From Bacteroidia bacterium (GTDB lineage: Bacteria > Bacteroidota > Bacteroidia > UKL13-3), in contig JAIBAK010000034.1 in NCBI GenBank assembly GCA_019695215.1, positions 1 to 37,965 on the forward strand: a DNA stretch of 37,965 nt, read 5' to 3'. This document shows positions 17,611-25,594 of the stretch, one piece after another. Position 1 is the first letter of the stretch. The number at the start of each line of letters is the position of its first letter. A model generated the notes under the pieces. The model had not been told where the DNA came from and made no database searches. It saw only the letters and a program-made list of their open reading frames with translations. The translations under genes were made by a program, and so were the position numbers.

Positions 17611-20562
17611 TCAGAATTTTTTTATCTGAACTTTTCGTTGGCGTTCAATAACCTGAAAGGAAACAAAGGTATTATCGGACCGCTGACTGAGATCGAGAAC
17701 CATATTATTATTTACTATGGAAAACTGATCGCCCCAAACTCCTGCATCTAAATTAAGCGTATAGCGCGCATTGGGAATATACAACTCGAAAGTTCCGTCC
17801 ATGCGGGTAATGGTTCGGTATTTATTTCCCATCGAGTCGGTAGCTGTTACTACAATACGCGATAAGTCGAGACTTATTTCCTCATCTACCGCATATCGTT
17901 CGCGCTGCAGGTAAATCTGCCCGGTAATTTTTGAGCCCCGAACAAAAGGAATCATGATGGTTTTAGAGCGATCCGTTAAAATACTATCCCCAATTACCGG
18001 AAACCATGTTTTAGCTTCACTCAGATTAATCAGACTCACTTTATACCGGCCTGCTTCCAGATTAATCAGCTCGGCCTGCCCGTTTAGGTCCGTCATCAGC
18101 TCCTCATCTCCGGTTCTGATAACAATGTTTTCAAGTTCAGGTTCGGCTTTATCCTTAAGCCTGTTCCCGTTTAAATCCATAAAGCATAAATAAGTAATGG
18201 TAACAAACCTGCGATGGGTGAGCTTTGCCGGAACAGGTATTCCAAATTGTTTACGCACCCCAAGCTGCACATTTAAATTGGTGGTAACAATATTGGTATT
18301 ATCACTGCTGCTACCCGGAATTTGCCCGGGGTTTTGCATCTCAAGTGCTTTTCGCGGGTTGCTTACATTCATTGAAACCCCTACTCCTGCTCTAAAACGC
18401 CACCCGTTTTGAGTAAACAGGTACAACTCGGGAAAATACCCGAATGTGTGACTATAAAACTGATTGTAGTAAGAATAATTCAGGTTGTTTTGCCATACAA
18501 AGTATTCCTTTCTGAAAATAAGCTGATGCTGAAGGGATGTAAAAAAAGTTTGCGGATACCTGCGCAGATTTTTAATGTCATCTGCATTTCTCACAACCGT
18601 TGGACCATAAAAATACCGCATGGTAAAACTTAAGGTTCTGAACTGAGTAAGCAGGTTGGCATTAGCAGAAAAAAATGAAGGAACATTGTGATAATCTATC
18701 AGCGTATTATAACCCATTCTTAGAGAAGTAGAGACCTTAATATTTGAAAGTATGTGGTAATAGTTGTAATCAAAACCTGCTCCTTTAAAATGGCGTCTCA
18801 AACCAAATGTATTTTGAGTATTGAACAAAATGCTTGGCACAACCGCACCCCTTTGTTGTTTGATATTAAAAAAAAGCTGATTGTTGAAATAATTATACCC
18901 TGCATTGCCGGCAGTAGTCATAGTGGTATAATTATTCTGCATCATGAGCATTAATTTTTTAGAAACAGTAAATCCGGTTTGGTGGTACACATAAAAACGT
19001 CCCGAGCCGCTTTCACCAAATGACTTTGATAAATTGCTTACGCGTAATACGGCTGAAAGCCGGTTTTCAAGGAATAACCCCGAATAGTTAAAATTAACAT
19101 ACGTTCCGTTTTTTTTCAGATTGCTCACCGCACGGTTTCGTGTACTCATTCCTCCCCCTAAAGTTATTCCGTGATTTTTGAATAAACTTAAGCGGGTAGT
19201 TGCAGTTACAAAATTGGTTGAAGTATGATGCAGCATATTCTCAGACCGGCTCACCTGGGCTGATACATAATCAGAGCGGTCGAATGAAAACTTGTAATTG
19301 CCCCCGTACGAAATGCTTCCGTTTGGATCTGACAACCGGGGTGACTTAAGTAAAAACCCGCCTGCATTGTGTTGCTTGGTAAAATTATAACTTCCTTTAA
19401 TTCCGCGTCCGAAACTTTGAAAACCAATTGTACCCGACCCGCTCATATCCCCTATTTGAATATCGCCTTTTTCATGAAAGTAACCCGTGTAGTAAGCTAT
19501 ATTACGCGAAAAATCGGGGCTGGTAAAATAGCTTGAGTAACTTGTTTGAGCATAATAAAACAGGTTGGAATTGTTTTCAAGTAATGTATTCCCTCTTAAA
19601 TTAAGGTACATCACCGGTTGTATTCCCATTACATTGAAAAGATTATTTTCCATTACTAATGGCAGCGCATCTGATGCATAAGGATTAATCTTTTTCCGGT
19701 TCGACAGTTTAATAAATTCAATTTTCTCGCTTTTTTTAAACGTGCTGTTATTGTCTTTACTGTTTGCCTCAGCCGATTGAAGGAAAAGCAAAAATTTACG
19801 TTCATCATCCGAGGAGTTTGGAAGGTGATTGTCTAAATCAACCCGCTTTATATTATGAGTGCTTTCGCTAAATGTTACATTAAAAGTAACCTGTGTATCC
19901 TGCCTTGACCGCAACGTAAAAATATCTTTGTAATTCTCAATTACATTACCCGAACTATCGGTGACCCTGATTTTTTTATCTGATTGTTTAAAAGTAGTCA
20001 GCACTGGTTCGTCATCATCTCCGTTGTTAGAATAGCGAACCGTGAAATTGGCTTTAATTGAATTATTCAGAAAGTAAATTTTATTTGAGGGTTCGACCCC
20101 AAGAGACCAGTTTGTTTTCTTTATTATCAGCAGTGAAAATGATGCTGAGTTTAATCTAACTTTCGATGAATTGTAGGCTATAAGGTCAATTATATACTCG
20201 GTATTTCCTTTAAGCGGGCCAGCCGGAATGATTCGCACAGGAATAAAAAGCGAATCGTTTCCATTAACTGTATAAACAGCTTTTGCGTTTAACAGTTTCC
20301 AGCCTTTAGGCATAGTTGCATCGATTGAAAACTTTACTTCTGCATTTGCATTATTTCTGATAAGTACCACATTGCTCACTATAGCCATCTCTTCCATGCG
20401 TATTACCTTTTGCTTTGGCAAAACCAGAAACTGCACTTCGCTATTTTGGGCAACACTTATTGTGCAGAAAAAAACAGGAAGAAGCAAAAAAAGCAGTACC
20501 CGAAAGAATATCTTTCCTTTTAATTCATCCACACTCCCTGATATTGTATTGCTGCTACACAT
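17611..20562 (-). CDS. Large outer-membrane usher-like protein
   Basis: 983 residues, signal peptide about 1-39 (FFCTISVAQ). Residues 40-150 look like an Ig/NEW3-type domain (VLIRNNANAEVKFSIDATMP, NDSLFIPVRIIPAG); 150-290 form a second extracytoplasmic region. About 300-775 is a long run of amphipathic strands rich in Tyr, Phe and Asn, like a beta-barrel, with GDIQIGDMSGSGTIGFQSFGRGIKGSY near its start. Two beta-sandwich domains follow: a carboxypeptidase-regulatory/SdrB-like one (about 790-870, with FMDLNGNRLKDKAEPELENI and TDLNGQAELINLEAGRYKV) and a second (875-983, VTATDSMGNKYRTITRMDGTFELYIPN). Soluble domains on both sides of a barrel match the plan of fimbrial ushers, but I see no clear FimD sequence motif. 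The start overlaps the stop of the second subunit gene by eight bases. Usher function is inferred from architecture and from the chaperone and subunit genes upstream. Confidence 0.65.
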   Translation of the reverse strand: MCSSNTISGSVDELKGKIFFRVLLFLLLPVFFCTISVAQNSEVQFLVLPKQKVIRMEEMAIVSNVVLIRNNANAEVKFSIDATMPKGWKLLNAKAVYTVNGNDSLFIPVRIIPAGPLKGNTEYIIDLIAYNSSKVRLNSASFSLLIIKKTNWSLGVEPSNKIYFLNNSIKANFTVRYSNNGDDDEPVLTTFKQSDKKIRVTDSSGNVIENYKDIFTLRSRQDTQVTFNVTFSESTHNIKRVDLDNHLPNSSDDERKFLLFLQSAEANSKDNNSTFKKSEKIEFIKLSNRKKINPYASDALPLVMENNLFNVMGIQPVMYLNLRGNTLLENNSNLFYYAQTSYSSYFTSPDFSRNIAYYTGYFHEKGDIQIGDMSGSGTIGFQSFGRGIKGSYNFTKQHNAGGFLLKSPRLSDPNGSISYGGNYKFSFDRSDYVSAQVSRSENMLHHTSTNFVTATTRLSLFKNHGITLGGGMSTRNRAVSNLKKNGTYVNFNYSGLFLENRLSAVLRVSNLSKSFGESGSGRFYVYHQTGFTVSKKLMLMMQNNYTTMTTAGNAGYNYFNNQLFFNIKQQRGAVVPSILFNTQNTFGLRRHFKGAGFDYNYYHILSNIKVSTSLRMGYNTLIDYHNVPSFFSANANLLTQFRTLSFTMRYFYGPTVVRNADDIKNLRRYPQTFFTSLQHQLIFRKEYFVWQNNLNYSYYNQFYSHTFGYFPELYLFTQNGWRFRAGVGVSMNVSNPRKALEMQNPGQIPGSSSDNTNIVTTNLNVQLGVRKQFGIPVPAKLTHRRFVTITYLCFMDLNGNRLKDKAEPELENIVIRTGDEELMTDLNGQAELINLEAGRYKVSLINLSEAKTWFPVIGDSILTDRSKTIMIPFVRGSKITGQIYLQRERYAVDEEISLDLSRIVVTATDSMGNKYRTITRMDGTFELYIPNARYTLNLDAGVWGDQFSIVNNNMVLDLSQRSDNTFVSFQVIERQRKVQIKKF

Positions 20563-21196
20563 CTTCTACCAGGCAAAACCGTAACGTTAATTGATAAGCT
20601 CCGGCCTTATAAAGTAATCCCGGCTGCAAGCGGTAGTCGATGGTAAAACTGTACTCCTTATAATTGGTGAGGTAACTACCGGCCCCATTTACATTGGTAA
20701 CGCATGAACCAGCCGGATTTAAAACAATATCATTTATGATATCGATATAAGAACCGTTTAATGGAGTGAAATTTTGATAAATTCCGCTGTTAATAGGAGT
20801 ATTACATCCGTTATAAATTCTCACCTCCATTAAGTCAATCTGCGGAATATTTCCGGTTCCGCCATAATTAGTAAGTGTTTCCCATTCATTTACCGGTGTG
20901 GGAGCTGAGGGATTATTATCAATATACACCCTTAGCTTCCATTTACAGGAAGCATTATTAGGCAACACAGTCAGTCGCAATTGTGTAGCCCCGCTAATAG
21001 TAATACCACTGCTATATTTGCTGAACGAATCGAAAATAAAATCGAGGTTGGTGTTTCCGCTTATAAACATATTGCTGGCCGGAACTGCCTGACAATTGCT
21101 TGCTGCCGGTGGTCCGCACTGGGCATTTACTTTAGTAGTGGCAGCACACAGAAACATGATGCCGAAGAGAATGAAATATTGTTTTTTTATTCCCAT
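20555..21196 (-). CDS. Second secreted fibre subunit, possible tip protein
   Basis: 213 residues, signal peptide about 1-25 (FLCAATTKVNAQ). It is a paralogue of the subunit at 22217: both have xFxFDxxxxYxxGxxxxGATxLxxxV followed by WxL (here NLDFIFDSFSKYSSGITISG, then ATQLRLTV), and both end with a FTIDYRLQPGL-type block and a strand of the LRFCLVEDV kind. Compared with the first subunit it has more cysteines (CGPP, NCQA, CKWK, NGCN, GSC, FCL), which suggests disulphides. Its N-terminus lacks the long alternating hydrophobic strand seen in the first subunit, as expected of a tip subunit that donates no strand. The chaperone gene lies 24 bases upstream and the usher-like gene overlaps its end. 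Confidence 0.6.
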   Translation of the reverse strand: MGIKKQYFILFGIMFLCAATTKVNAQCGPPAASNCQAVPASNMFISGNTNLDFIFDSFSKYSSGITISGATQLRLTVLPNNASCKWKLRVYIDNNPSAPTPVNEWETLTNYGGTGNIPQIDLMEVRIYNGCNTPINSGIYQNFTPLNGSYIDIINDIVLNPAGSCVTNVNGAGSYLTNYKEYSFTIDYRLQPGLLYKAGAYQLTLRFCLVEDV

Positions 21197-21220
21197 TAGT
21201 ACCGGAAACTCTATTTAACA

Positions 21221-22099
21221 TTATTCAATCTGCAACTCAAGTTCAGCTGCTTTTATATCCTCTTTGCTTCCATAGTCTATCACTGCCATTACTGAGTATT
21301 TTCCTTTTGTAAGCTGAGCAGGTAAACTAAAATAGATGGATCGCTCAAAACCCGGTAAAATGGTGAAGTGACGAACCGGCAATTTGATCAGCTCTCCCGT
21401 TGAGGTATTTGTGAGTTCAATATACGAATGGCAAAAACCTATGGCATTCCCTTCCGATTTTACGTGGAGCAACAACCGTTTCTCCTTATCTTTTCCATCG
21501 GTGGTTTTTTCAAACTTATCAATTTCAAGTTTTGGAACACCGGCATCGGGAGGGTTTTGGTACACGTAAATTCCAAAGCCAAAACTTGGAATAACTCCAA
21601 GTGCAACTGATTTAGCATCGCTGCTTGCCGTTACCACCTGCTCTCTTTTTACCACCTGATCAATACTCATAATTGTCCATGCAGCCACTTTCCCCGACTC
21701 ATCAGATGGAATGGTGATGGTAAGTTGAACTTTTTGTACCTGACCCGGCTGAACTTCAAAAAACATAGGTGATGCAACTGCCCATTTCGATAAGGAAAAT
21801 TTATGAAAAGAGCTGTCCATACTTTGCGGCTTTCCGTTTTCGCCCATATTAAAATCATTAAAAGCCACGCTGAAGGAATAGGCCCTTTTCGTTTTGTTGG
21901 TAACCTTTATTTCTTTGGTCATTGTTTCACCAGGCCGTAGAAATAATCTGACACTGGACGGAGTTACTGCAACTCCTTCATCGGCAATTGTTGTTGTATC
22001 CGCATTTCTGTCGTTTGTTGAAATTACCTGCGACTTTAACGTACCGATAATTCCGAACAAGAACAGGAATAAAAAAAAATTTGGTTTGGTATTTTTCAT
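21221..22099 (-). CDS. PapD-like periplasmic chaperone
   Basis: 292 residues, signal peptide about 1-24 (LFGIIGTLKSQ). Two Ig-like domains can be seen. Domain 1: VAVTPSSVRLFLRPGETMTKEIKVTNKTKRAYSFSVAF, then FFEVQPGQVQKVQLTITIP, then IPSFGFGIYVYQNP, which is placed like the G1 strand of fimbrial chaperones. Domain 2: KLEIDKFEKTT through LLLHVKSEGNAIGFCHSYIEL to KGKYSVMAVIDYG. PapD-type chaperones stabilise pilus subunits by lending a strand and deliver them to the usher. The sequence match is remote, so the call rests on the domain layout plus the neighbours. A terminator-like hairpin separates it from the first subunit gene. Confidence 0.6.
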   Translation of the reverse strand: MKNTKPNFFLFLFLFGIIGTLKSQVISTNDRNADTTTIADEGVAVTPSSVRLFLRPGETMTKEIKVTNKTKRAYSFSVAFNDFNMGENGKPQSMDSSFHKFSLSKWAVASPMFFEVQPGQVQKVQLTITIPSDESGKVAAWTIMSIDQVVKREQVVTASSDAKSVALGVIPSFGFGIYVYQNPPDAGVPKLEIDKFEKTTDGKDKEKRLLLHVKSEGNAIGFCHSYIELTNTSTGELIKLPVRHFTILPGFERSIYFSLPAQLTKGKYSVMAVIDYGSKEDIKAAELELQIE

Positions 22100-22154
22100 C
22101 TGCCCTTTGGTTTAAATCTGAGAACTTAGCCAACTAATTGTTTTCTGCCCTGTT

Positions 22155-22186
22155 AAAAAAACGCAGCCGGCCCTTTCGGACCGACT
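22155..22186 (-). terminator. Terminator-like hairpin inside the pilus-like operon
   Basis: On the minus strand a 9-bp stem with two or three G-U pairs closes a GAAA tetraloop (stem 22178-22186 with 22165-22173). It is followed by GCG and seven T residues (22161-22155). It lies between the first subunit gene and the chaperone gene. It probably stops part of the transcription so the first subunit is made in excess. Confidence 0.65.
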
Positions 22187-22216
22187 ACGAATTCGGGCAT
22201 ATAAAAAACAATCAAC

Positions 22217-22987
22217 CTATTGATCCTCTAGTAACACATATTTAACATTCATAGTGTACACACCCGGCTGAGCATACTGACCTGCAGTGAGTGATTGGGA
22301 AGTTCCTGCATTATCTCCGGCATTAGGAAATACTGCAGGTAATCCGGGCAAAATGCGATAGTCAATGATAAACATGTAATCACTTATGTTTCCGCTACCG
22401 GCCGATGTGGTGGCTGTTAAATAACTTCCACCGGGGGCTCCGTCCTGCGCAGCCACGGTTCCTTTATGCCCCTGAATGTATTTATCGGCAGCCGTTGGAG
22501 CGATATAAGGATTTGCATTTGTGTAAATACAATTTACACCTACAGCCGCTGTTTGAGCAGGAGAAAACTGAGCGCTGTAATCGGTTTGAGCTCCGGTAGC
22601 ATTTGCATCATAGTTGTTAGCCCCTCTTTGGTGTAATTCAAGTGCAGACAAAGGAAGTGCACCAATGGCATTTGGATTAGCTGCAGTACCATATTTTACC
22701 TGTTGGTCCCAGCTGGTACCGTTAGTAGAGGTTCCTACTGCATACAAATCCCAGGTAACAGAAGCAGATACTTTAAGGGTGGTTGCCCCGTAACGAACAA
22801 GACCGCCATAGTAACTGGCGATGTCGTCAAACACAAAATTCACCTGATCGGCAGTTGTCATGTTTAACTGTAAAATAGGTTGCAGGTCCATCGTGATGGT
22901 TACATTTTTTTCGTCCTGCAATTGTGCGAAAGAAGGTAGTGCCGACATAAGGAGTGCAGCCAGAGATAATTTTTTTAGTGTCTTCAT
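22217..22987 (-). CDS. Secreted fibre major subunit (first gene of pilus-like operon)
   Basis: The ATG at 22985-22987 gives MKTLKKLSLAALLMSALPSFAQ, a textbook signal peptide; the 48 in-frame codons upstream overlap the promoter and are not accepted. The mature protein (about 235 residues) opens with an alternating hydrophobic stretch NVTITMDLQPILQLNM, which could serve as a donor strand. NFVFDDIASYYGGLVRYGATT and SASVTWDLYAV follow, and the end is YMFIIDYRILPGLPAVFPNAG then GVYTMNVKYVLLEDQ. The beta-rich, Ala/Gly/Thr-rich composition and the final strand fit a fimbrial subunit. It is paralogous to the 213-residue protein at 20555. Placement before a terminator-like hairpin suggests high expression. 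I do not recognise a named family; DUF4402-like pilins are the nearest comparison I can think of. Confidence 0.6.
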   Translation of the reverse strand: MKTLKKLSLAALLMSALPSFAQLQDEKNVTITMDLQPILQLNMTTADQVNFVFDDIASYYGGLVRYGATTLKVSASVTWDLYAVGTSTNGTSWDQQVKYGTAANPNAIGALPLSALELHQRGANNYDANATGAQTDYSAQFSPAQTAAVGVNCIYTNANPYIAPTAADKYIQGHKGTVAAQDGAPGGSYLTATTSAGSGNISDYMFIIDYRILPGLPAVFPNAGDNAGTSQSLTAGQYAQPGVYTMNVKYVLLEDQ

Positions 22988-23130
22988 AACATTAATTTTT
23001 AAAGGTTTGTAAAATTGGTAACTCATTTTTTGTTCGGGTATCAGCAACCTGATCACCTCATACAGGTAATTGGCAGCGGATGTAATCAGTTGGTTAAGTT
23101 TAGAGTTCATTCTTTCGTTTGCTTCGGACA

Positions 23131-23160
23131 CAAAAGTATACTTTTTTTTATAAAACCAAA
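23131..23160 (-). promoter_or_regulatory. Promoter of the pilus-like operon
   Basis: On the minus strand TTTG (23160-23157), 18 bases, then TACTTTTG (23138-23131): a full -33/-7 pair of the Bacteroidota type. The leader to the first ATG is about 140 bases, long for this window. A perfect 14-bp palindrome TTAAAAGCTTTTAA (23195-23208) lies upstream in very AT-rich DNA and could be an operator. Confidence 0.65.
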
Positions 23161-23278
23161 TTATTTATCTAAAATAATTATATTTTAAATAAAATTAAAA
23201 GCTTTTAAATCAAGCATTTAATTTTTATTATGAATATTAATAAAAAATTCAACTTTAAAAAAGCAGCATTCATCGAAT

Positions 23279-24349
23279 TTAAAAAAGGTGGATCTGGCCG
23301 TTATCGTGTGGCCGTTGAAATTTGCCGGTATCAAGATTTGGAAACCCATGGCCGGGCATATATTTATTGCGGGCTATTTTAAATAGCTGCGCAACTGTAT
23401 TGGCAATTTGCCCTTCTCCTTTCATTCTTCTTTTAAACCGGCTGTCGTTAACCGAACCTCCGTGAGCACCCTCAATTTGGTGCAACACCTTATTATAGGT
23501 ATCGGGATAGTTTTTGAAAAGCCAGTCTTTAAACAAATCGGCAACACTTCCGTTTAACCTTACAAAAGTATAGCCCGCAAATGTTGCCCCTGCCCCGGCC
23601 GATGCCTTAAGTACCGTGGGCACATCATATATATTTAACCCCGGAATTACAGGAGCTGCCATTACTCCCACCGGAATATTTTTACGGGCAAGCTCTTCAA
23701 TTACTTTGAGCCTGCTTTTGTAGGAGGCTGTTCGTGGCTCTAGTTTCAATCGCAGGTCTTCATTTAATGAGGTAATGCTAATTACCACTGCTGTTAAATT
23801 CTCTTTGGCCAAATCCTGCAACAAATCTATATCTCTCAGAATTAATTGATTTTTGGTAATAATGCTTACCGGATTTTTGTATTCCAAAAACACCTCTAAA
23901 AGCTGTCGGGTTAACTGTAATTTACGTTCAGCCGGCTGGTAACAATCGGTATTGCCCGATAAAGATATTGCTTCAGGTTGCCAGCTTTTTTTGTTGAACC
24001 AGTCACGGAGTAATTTTGGTGCATTAGGTTTGGCAATTATTTTACTTTCAAAATCAAGTCCGGCACTATACCCCCAATACTGATGTGTATTGCGTGCATA
24101 ACAATAAATGCATCCGTGCTCGCATCCCTGATAAGGATTAAGTGACCAGCGCATGCCAACATCCGGACTTTCAACTTTGTTCACTATGGTTTTAGGATAA
24201 TCAAAGATTAGTTGCGTGGTTGTTTCAGAATAAGGTATCGGTTCATCAATACCTTCTATATGTTCCTGAACCATGTGCAGTCGCGCATACGGATTGGCAC
24301 TTCTGAACTGCGCTCCCCTTCCTTTAATATATTCTTCCTGCGATTCCAT
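23279..24349 (-). CDS. PA0069 family radical SAM protein
   Basis: 356 residues. The 4Fe-4S/SAM motif is CEHGCIYC within NPYQGCEHGCIYCYARNTHQYWG. SLSGNTDCYQPAERKLQLTRQ and VSIITKNQLILRDIDLL, then SITSLNEDLRLKLEPRTASYKSRL and the C-terminal block HGGSVNDSRFKRRMKGEGQ, are the family pattern (PA0069/Rv2578c, related to spore photoproduct lyase). The substrate of this family is not established to my knowledge. The ATG at 24347-24349 gives MESQEEYIKGRGAQF, the usual RGAQ-type start. It lies upstream of the pilus-like operon on the same strand with an AT-rich gap of about 120 bases to the promoter. Confidence 0.9.
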   Translation of the reverse strand: MESQEEYIKGRGAQFRSANPYARLHMVQEHIEGIDEPIPYSETTTQLIFDYPKTIVNKVESPDVGMRWSLNPYQGCEHGCIYCYARNTHQYWGYSAGLDFESKIIAKPNAPKLLRDWFNKKSWQPEAISLSGNTDCYQPAERKLQLTRQLLEVFLEYKNPVSIITKNQLILRDIDLLQDLAKENLTAVVISITSLNEDLRLKLEPRTASYKSRLKVIEELARKNIPVGVMAAPVIPGLNIYDVPTVLKASAGAGATFAGYTFVRLNGSVADLFKDWLFKNYPDTYNKVLHQIEGAHGGSVNDSRFKRRMKGEGQIANTVAQLFKIARNKYMPGHGFPNLDTGKFQRPHDNGQIHLF

Positions 24350-24447
24350 TTACTTATTCACACCTACAATGTAACCCATGTAAGTCCGTTTTGTGTTTAT
24401 ATGCAACCATTTTTTTGCCTGCCGGGTCTGATAAGTATAACTGCAAT

Positions 24448-24537
24448 ATGAAAATTAAGGCATTTATTTTATTTCTCGCACTCATTTATATCCCGTATTG
24501 CCTTTGGCAGTTTATCCGTTTTTACTTACGAAAATAA
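24448..24537 (+). CDS. 29-residue hydrophobic membrane ORF
   Basis: ATG-to-TAA frame coding MKIKAFILFLALIYIPYCLW then QFIRFYLRK: one membrane segment with a basic C-terminus. TATAACTG four bases before the ATG resembles the -7 box, and TTTG ends 18 bases further upstream, as in -33/-7 promoters here. A strong terminator on the same strand (24560-24602) ends the unit, so a transcript of about 160 bases is likely. It may be a small membrane peptide, a type I toxin-like peptide, or a small RNA whose ORF is incidental. Confidence 0.4.
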   Translation: MKIKAFILFLALIYIPYCLWQFIRFYLRK

Positions 24538-24559
24538 CTTCTCCCGTTTTCATAAATGA

Positions 24560-24602
24560 GCGCCCTCCCCGAGCAATTAAGACCGGACGAGGGCGCCTTT
24601 TT
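24560..24602 (+). terminator. Intrinsic terminator after the 29-residue ORF
   Basis: GCGCCCTC (24560-24567) pairs with GAGGGCGC (24589-24596) around a 21-base loop, followed by C and five T. The T-run exists only in the plus direction, so it terminates a plus-strand transcript, although ssb lies just beyond on the minus strand. Confidence 0.75.
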
Positions 24603-24613
24603 AGTTTGGATAA

Positions 24614-24958
24614 TCAGTTTTCCTTTTTTGATCCCATCATCAAAAACTCATTAACCACAATTTCTGTCACATAGCGCTTTATACCTTCCTTATCGGTATA
24701 GCTACGGCTGGTAAGTTTACCTTCAATTACCACTTCACTTCCTTTTTTAAGGTATTTGGAAGCAATTTCGGCCTGCTTGCCCCATACAATCAGGTTGTGC
24801 CATTGCGTTTCGGTAATTCGCTCGCCATGCTCATCTTTATAAGACTCTTTCGTGGCTACTGAAAATTTTGCCAGTTTCTTTCCTCCGTTTAAATCTTTTA
24901 CTTCGGGATCCATTCCTAAATTGCCAATAAGGCGAACGCTGTTTCTTAAATTGCTCAT
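24614..24958 (-). CDS. ssb: Single-stranded DNA-binding protein
   Basis: 114-residue OB-fold protein: SVRLIGNLGMDPEVKDLNGGKKLAKFSVATKESY, then ETQWHNLIVWGKQAEIASKYLKKGSEVVIEGKL and RSYTDKEGIKRYVTEIVV are standard SSB blocks. It ends LMMGSKKEN directly after the OB fold. The acidic tail with DDDxPF that binds partner proteins is missing, so this is probably a second, short SSB rather than the replication one. A near-consensus box CACCTTTG (25038-25045, minus) lies about 80 bases before the ATG. Confidence 0.9.
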   Translation of the reverse strand: MSNLRNSVRLIGNLGMDPEVKDLNGGKKLAKFSVATKESYKDEHGERITETQWHNLIVWGKQAEIASKYLKKGSEVVIEGKLTSRSYTDKEGIKRYVTEIVVNEFLMMGSKKEN

Positions 24959-25154
24959 AACGTGTGTGTTTTTAAAATAATTAATAATTTTTTACGTGTG
25001 GTGCCCCGCGATGGCTCCTTGTTGTCAATTGACGATACAAAGGTGATAAACCCCGAAAACCTGAGCCGTATTTTATCCGGATAAAAACGATTATTCGGTC
25101 TCTATCCGTTTGTACACGGATTTTTTTTATTAAATTGCATTAAAATTAATACCC

Positions 25155-25520
25155 ATGAAAGTAAACACCTGTCTGTATTGCCAGGCGGAATTAAAGGGCA
25201 GAATCGACAAAAAATTTTGTGACGATCAATGCCGCACCGCCTTTAACAACCGACTGAAAGCAGATGACACGCACATGCGCAACGTGAATAATATTTTGCG
25301 CAAAAACCGACTAATTATGAAAGAACTGATACCGGCCGCTGAGGGAAAAATTAAAGTGAGCGGGCAAAAGCTATCGGATAAGGGATTCAATTTTTATTAC
25401 CACACACACCGCTACAGTACCAAAACGGGCAACGTTTATTTGTTCTGTTACGAGTATGGATACCTGCCTCTTGATGGCGGCTATTATATGCTGGTAAAAA
25501 GAGACGCGGAACAACATTAG
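25155..25520 (+). CDS. Zinc-ribbon protein, conserved in Bacteroidota
   Basis: 121 residues. The N-terminus has two CxxC-like knuckles, CLYCQAELKGRIDKKFCDDQC followed by RTAFNNRL, a common small zinc ribbon. The remainder is basic and mixed alpha/beta (RNVNNILRKNRLIMKELIPA, YYHTHRYSTKTGNVYLFCYE). Function unknown; nucleic-acid binding is plausible from the ribbon. It diverges from ssb and ends at the terminator at 25539. Confidence 0.75.
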   Translation: MKVNTCLYCQAELKGRIDKKFCDDQCRTAFNNRLKADDTHMRNVNNILRKNRLIMKELIPAAEGKIKVSGQKLSDKGFNFYYHTHRYSTKTGNVYLFCYEYGYLPLDGGYYMLVKRDAEQH

Positions 25521-25538
25521 TTTCCGGTATTGTACCTA

Positions 25539-25575
25539 AATAGAAAAGGTCAACCCATTGGTGACCTTTTCTATT
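25539..25575. terminator. Bidirectional terminator
   Basis: A 14-bp inverted repeat (25539-25552 with 25562-25575, core AAAAGGTCA/TGACCTTTT) has a nine-base loop. It sits between the convergent zinc-ribbon and TPR-lipoprotein genes and can serve both. Confidence 0.85.
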
Positions 25576-25594
25576 ATATTATTCTGTTACGTTT

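Noticed and set aside
22988..23131. 48-codon N-terminal extension of the first fibre subunit
   Set aside because: It would bury the signal peptide and its first codon overlaps the -7 box.
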